Shown piece after piece: positions 41,133 to 44,480 of a DNA stretch of 44,480 nt. The number at the start of each line of letters is the position of its first letter. Position 1 is the first letter of the stretch. A program made the position numbers and the translations under genes. The DNA is from CAZFQG01 sp964520785 (GTDB taxonomy: Bacteria; Planctomycetota; Planctomycetia; Pirellulales; Thermoguttaceae). The stretch covers positions 1 through 44,480 of the forward strand of contig CAZFQG010000026.1 of NCBI GenBank assembly GCA_964520785.1. The letters run 5' to 3'. The notes beneath the pieces were generated by a model that was not told the origin of the DNA, searched no databases, and worked only from the letters and a program-made list of their open reading frames with translations.

Positions 41133-41522
41133 ATGCGTCGGAAAAGGGCTTTCCTTTGGGTCTTGCCGCTCCTGGCCGGTTGCGCTGGTGCCGACCGGCA
41201 GCCGGTTATCGGAACGGTCACGTTTGGCGACGGGTCACCGGTCGAGGGCGTCGTGGTCCTTTTCGAATGCGACCAGCCGCCGGTGAGCGCGTTCGGGAAA
41301 ACGGACGCGAACGGCGACTATCGGTTGGGAACCTCGACTACCGGCGACGGCGCTCCGTGCGGCGATTACCGCGTACTGATCACCGTTCCCGGAGCGGCCA
41401 ATCCTGACCAGGCCCCACAACGATTGTTCCACCCGAGGTTCGGAGACTTCGAGACGTCCGGATTGCGGTATACGGTGGTCGGCGGGGAAAACCGGTTCGA
41501 TATTCGGTTGGCGCGGCCGTAA
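41133..41522 (+). CDS. Small lipoprotein with carboxypeptidase-regulatory-like fold
   Basis: A 129-residue protein with a lipoprotein signal MRRKRAFLWVLPLLAGC. The mature part reads VIGTVTFGDGSPVEGVVVLF, KTDANGDYRLGTS and CGDYRVLITVPG, the pattern of a carboxypeptidase-regulatory-like or transthyretin-like beta sandwich. AAAGGAG precedes the ATG. Such lipoproteins regularly follow DUF1559 genes in planctomycetes, so the pair probably works at the cell surface; the role is unknown. It lies 23 bases after the DUF1559 stop. Confidence 0.85.
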   Translation: MRRKRAFLWVLPLLAGCAGADRQPVIGTVTFGDGSPVEGVVVLFECDQPPVSAFGKTDANGDYRLGTSTTGDGAPCGDYRVLITVPGAANPDQAPQRLFHPRFGDFETSGLRYTVVGGENRFDIRLARP

Positions 41523-41544
41523 CGGTCCGAAACCCTTTTGCACT

Positions 41545-43509
41545 CTACTGCACGGCAGGCCCGGCCATCCTCTCCGGCTCCAGCCGCAACCCCAACTCGT
41601 CCCGAATCACGCCCAGCTTCGCGTTGACTGCCTCGCCGACCGGGTCGGGGCCGGTTTGGCCCAGGCGCCGGCGGACTTCCTTGCGGAGCCACCAGAAGCC
41701 GGAGTTCCAGGAATAGAGCACATGGCCGTGCGGTTTGCCGGTGACGGTACTGATCGATTCGTTGAACGCCGGGACGTGGACGATCTCCTTCATGATCCGC
41801 TCGGCGAGAAGCGCGTCAACTTCGTCCGCGGAGAGGCCGTGGACGCCCGCGAGGAGGTAATTGGCGGCGGCGTTGAGGAACCACGATCCGCCGTAGCAGT
41901 AGACGCCGCTATGCCCCGGCAGGAGCGATCCGTCGGCCGTCGAGATCACCCGCAGGCCGTAAGGTGATTTCACCTTTTCGGACGTCCGGAAGTGGGTCAG
42001 GACCTGCTCGTCGGTAAGGAGCTTCTTGCCGAAGACGGCGTAGGTCAGCGTCGCGCCGTAGAGGGTGTCTTGCCCAATCGTGTCGGACTGCATCCGGCTG
42101 GTCGGCATGAACCCCTTTTGCGCGTTGAAGAGCGACCGGTACGCGTGAACCGCCGCGTCGATCTCCGCGTCGGTCACCGGCAGGCCCAGTTCCTTCGCGG
42201 CCATCAAGGCGCCGCAGTGGAATCCCTGGTTGCTCGTGCAGCAGTCCCCCTCGTCGTAGAGCAATACGTCGTGGTAGGTCTTCCAGCCCTTGGGATTCGG
42301 GGACCCCGGCAGCGACGGCGGAATGTACGCTCCGTCCTTCTCGTGCTCGCGGATGAAATCGTATGCCTTCCGCGCGAGCGCATCGTTCACCGTGCCGCCG
42401 GCCCGTTTCATCAGCACGGCCCAGATCAGGTAGTACTGCGCGTTGTCCTCGTAGTCCATCCGCGTCCAGAAGACGGCCCGGTTCGATTCGATCGTCTTCT
42501 CCGGATCATCCAACCCCAACGCTGTATAGAAGCCGTCGCTGACCCATTGCTTCCAGCCGTAGCCGGGGCCGGAGATGAAAATGTACCGGCCGTCGCGCGG
42601 CTGGTCGTTCTCGTCCCGGGCCAGATTCCGGCGAAGCAGGTAAAGCGACGTGTTCCGCAATATCGCCTCGACGATCGAGGAGTTCCACCCCTTCGCGTTG
42701 GCCACCGCCAGGTGCGCGGCGACCTGCGCGTCGTAGTGATTCCTCGCGGGGCCGGCGAAGACCCAGGTGGTGAACGTCCGCGTTTCGCCCTTTGCCAGGG
42801 ACTGCCAGCCGTCCATTTGATACTGGTACGTATCCCGCGCGTCCTCCGGCGGCCGGATTACCAGCGGATACGGATCGCGGCCGTCCCCGGTGAGAACCGC
42901 CAACTCCTTCGCGGCCGGATCGACGAGCACCTGGCAGCGGTTTTCCCAAAGCCCGGGCGAGTCGGCGGCGATTCCGAAGACCCGATTCGGCGTCCGGAGC
43001 GTCACGACCGGAAAGGTCTCCAGGTGGGCCGCCCCGCGGACCGTGTCGATGAGAGTCCGCTCCGTCCGGGGGCCCGAAAACGAGGCGTACTCGCCGTCGG
43101 GAACCATTGTCAGCGGAAAGATCGCGGAGAAGGTCGCCGCCTCCGTTGCACGCACCTCCAACGTCCGTTCGATCAGCGACGGCGTCTTATTCGCGATCCG
43201 CCATGAGAGTGTGAGCGGACCAACTTGGGTCGGACCGAATTCGAGGATTCCGTCGCGGTCGGCCGCTTTCGTGAACGTTACCGGTACAGGCCTCGACCCC
43301 GGGAGGAGAATCTGGACCCCGGCCGGAGCGGAAGCACTCGCGCCGGCGATTAACTCGTCTTCACGGCGGTATTCAACACCGGCAACGCCGTCCTTCTCCA
43401 CCAACGCGGCGCGAAGCTCGATGGTCTCTCCAATCGCCGCGAATGTTGCCGGAAACAGCAATAGGACGAATACGAAAAACGCCGAAACGCCGGTGGTTGG
43501 TTGGTTCAT
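41545..43509 (-). CDS. Secreted protein, probable six-hairpin glycosidase-like enzyme
   Basis: A 654-residue protein. A signal peptide (residues about 8-28) is followed by a beta-rich domain (about 30-260) and a long helical region (about 270-640) with spaced aromatic/acidic segments: YGWKQWVSDGFYTALGLDDP, AVFWTRMDYEDNAQYYLIWA, LPGHSGVYCYGGSWFLNAAA and HVLYSWNSGFWWLRKEVRRR. A beta domain followed by an alpha/alpha barrel is the plan of several six-hairpin glycosidases. No catalytic residues could be assigned and no exact family was recognised. It is separated from neighbours and convergent with the lipoprotein gene. Confidence 0.65.
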   Translation of the reverse strand: MNQPTTGVSAFFVFVLLLFPATFAAIGETIELRAALVEKDGVAGVEYRREDELIAGASASAPAGVQILLPGSRPVPVTFTKAADRDGILEFGPTQVGPLTLSWRIANKTPSLIERTLEVRATEAATFSAIFPLTMVPDGEYASFSGPRTERTLIDTVRGAAHLETFPVVTLRTPNRVFGIAADSPGLWENRCQVLVDPAAKELAVLTGDGRDPYPLVIRPPEDARDTYQYQMDGWQSLAKGETRTFTTWVFAGPARNHYDAQVAAHLAVANAKGWNSSIVEAILRNTSLYLLRRNLARDENDQPRDGRYIFISGPGYGWKQWVSDGFYTALGLDDPEKTIESNRAVFWTRMDYEDNAQYYLIWAVLMKRAGGTVNDALARKAYDFIREHEKDGAYIPPSLPGSPNPKGWKTYHDVLLYDEGDCCTSNQGFHCGALMAAKELGLPVTDAEIDAAVHAYRSLFNAQKGFMPTSRMQSDTIGQDTLYGATLTYAVFGKKLLTDEQVLTHFRTSEKVKSPYGLRVISTADGSLLPGHSGVYCYGGSWFLNAAANYLLAGVHGLSADEVDALLAERIMKEIVHVPAFNESISTVTGKPHGHVLYSWNSGFWWLRKEVRRRLGQTGPDPVGEAVNAKLGVIRDELGLRLEPERMAGPAVQ

Positions 43510-43807
43510 GGTTCGAATTCTCCTACTTGGAAGCAGACGCGCGTCAACAACAAGGGTGGTGGCCGAGGGTTCGCAAACCGAACCATTCGGCCCCGGTCCC
43601 CTTATCGTACCGGAGCCCGAAGACCGCGTCCATCAGTGTCATACTCCCTCTGTCGCACCCCCCCTGGGGGAAATGCGGTTCCCGCGGAGCCGGTCCTCCG
43701 CGTGCGAAGCCTCGGTCTTGACACGACCTCCGCCGGAGCGAATACTTGGTAGCCTCGCTCACGCCGGGAGATCACCGCGAGACCCCCTGAGAAAGAAACA
43801 CCGAGCC

Positions 43808-44480
43808 ATGGTTTTTCAAAGATTCGTTTTGTTAATGAGTGCTCTATTCATCGTCGCGGCCGCCTTCGCGTCCCCTCTTCGGTCAATCGCGGGTGAACCC
43901 GAGAGCAATTGCAGGCAGTACTCGGGGATGTGTGACGCCTCCGCGGCCGTGGCGCTGGACGACGCGACGTTTATCGTCGCCGACGACGAGAGCAACACGC
44001 TTTGCATCTACTCGGCCAACCGGCCCGGACCACCGATACTACATTTTCCATGGGATGAATACCTGGGGACCGGACGCGCCAAGAACGACCCTCCCGAGGC
44101 CGATATCGAAGGGGCCGCCGTACTGGACGGCGTTATCTACTGGATTACCTCCCACGGGCGAAACAAGGACGGAAAGTGGCGCCCCGGCCGGCATCGGCTT
44201 TTTGCCATGGAGGTCGTCAAAGCCGCGGAAGGCTGGGACGCCCGGCCTTTCGGCGTACCTTACGAAGACCTGGCCGAGCGGTTGGTCGGCGCGCCCACGT
44301 TGCGGCATTTGGGATTGAGGAGATCACTCGGGGCGGACAAGAAGAGGTCCAAAAAACTGGCCCCCAAAAAGGAAGGCTTGAACATCGAGGGCCTCTGCCG
44401 CGGTCCGGAGGGCGAATCGCTGCTGATCTGTTTCCGCAACCCGCGGCCGGAAGGGAAAGCCCTGTTGGTGCCGCTTCTGA
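43808..44480 (+). CDS. Exported DUF3616 protein (3' end beyond the window)
   Basis: A frame of 224 residues open to the window end. A signal peptide (MVFQRFVLLMSALFIVAAAF) is followed by GMCDASAAVALDDATFIVAD then DESNTLCIYSANRPG, and DIEGAAVLDGVIYWITSHGR and RPGRHRLFAMEVV, which are characteristic of the DUF3616 family, with beta-propeller-like repeats. The start ATG at 43808 has only a weak purine-rich ribosome binding site. The function of the family is unknown; members are secreted and frequent in planctomycetes. Confidence 0.8.
   Translation, partial: MVFQRFVLLMSALFIVAAAFASPLRSIAGEPESNCRQYSGMCDASAAVALDDATFIVADDESNTLCIYSANRPGPPILHFPWDEYLGTGRAKNDPPEADIEGAAVLDGVIYWITSHGRNKDGKWRPGRHRLFAMEVVKAAEGWDARPFGVPYEDLAERLVGAPTLRHLGLRRSLGADKKRSKKLAPKKEGLNIEGLCRGPEGESLLICFRNPRPEGKALLVPLL

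Overview
The window reads as chromosome of a planctomycete, probably from a metagenome assembly, since a 10-base run of N lies at 26230-26239. The evidence is a set of lineage-typical families: a DUF1559 pseudopilin-like protein next to a small lipoprotein, a FecR/LamG anti-sigma protein paired with an ECF sigma factor, a dockerin/PEP-CTERM phosphatase, Tat-exported Gfo/Idh/MocA oxidoreductases and DegT aminotransferases, DUF1343 (NamZ), DUF3616 and LL-diaminopimelate aminotransferase. No rRNA, tRNA or CRISPR array was seen.

Left part (1-6434). The tail of a ferredoxin-type protein is followed by an envelope cluster: DUF502, a 56-residue DUF1328 protein, two or three short one-helix anchors (one split by an in-frame TGA) and a YihY/BrkB protein. 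A minus-strand operon follows: a 52-residue unknown protein coupled by ATGA overlap to DoxX, then the FetA/FetB transporter pair. A decayed sugar-binding-like fragment lies at its end.

Middle (6710-29617). This holds a ThDP enzyme of the acetolactate synthase type, a Tat-exported oxidoreductase followed by NamZ muramidase, the sigma/FecR pair, a zinc-ribbon plus shortened-DUF1559 protein, rpmA and obg separated by a terminator, exported proteins of unknown role, pgi, a transglutaminase-TPR protein, an AT-hook-like protein, a response regulator-GGDEF-CBS protein, glnA and dapL. A trace of a phage P27 terminase small subunit lies near 13.9 kb.

Right part (29701-39706). Seven genes point the same way on the minus strand: three Tat-exported DegT aminotransferases that keep the PLP lysine, one Tat-lipoprotein oxidoreductase, two exported proteins each made of three tandem RidA-like domains, and a sialidase gene split by a 108-bp insertion. 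The arrangement suggests amino-sugar or aminocyclitol chemistry outside the cytoplasm, with the Rid proteins perhaps handling enamine/imine products. This is the best candidate for an undescribed system. The window ends with a frameshifted DUF1559 gene, a small lipoprotein, a six-hairpin-like secreted protein and a truncated DUF3616 gene.

A second theme is dispersed short repeats. An approximately 83-bp hairpin element (three copies) and an approximately 110-bp element (two copies) all abut a stop codon, and in most cases an element end supplies the stop.
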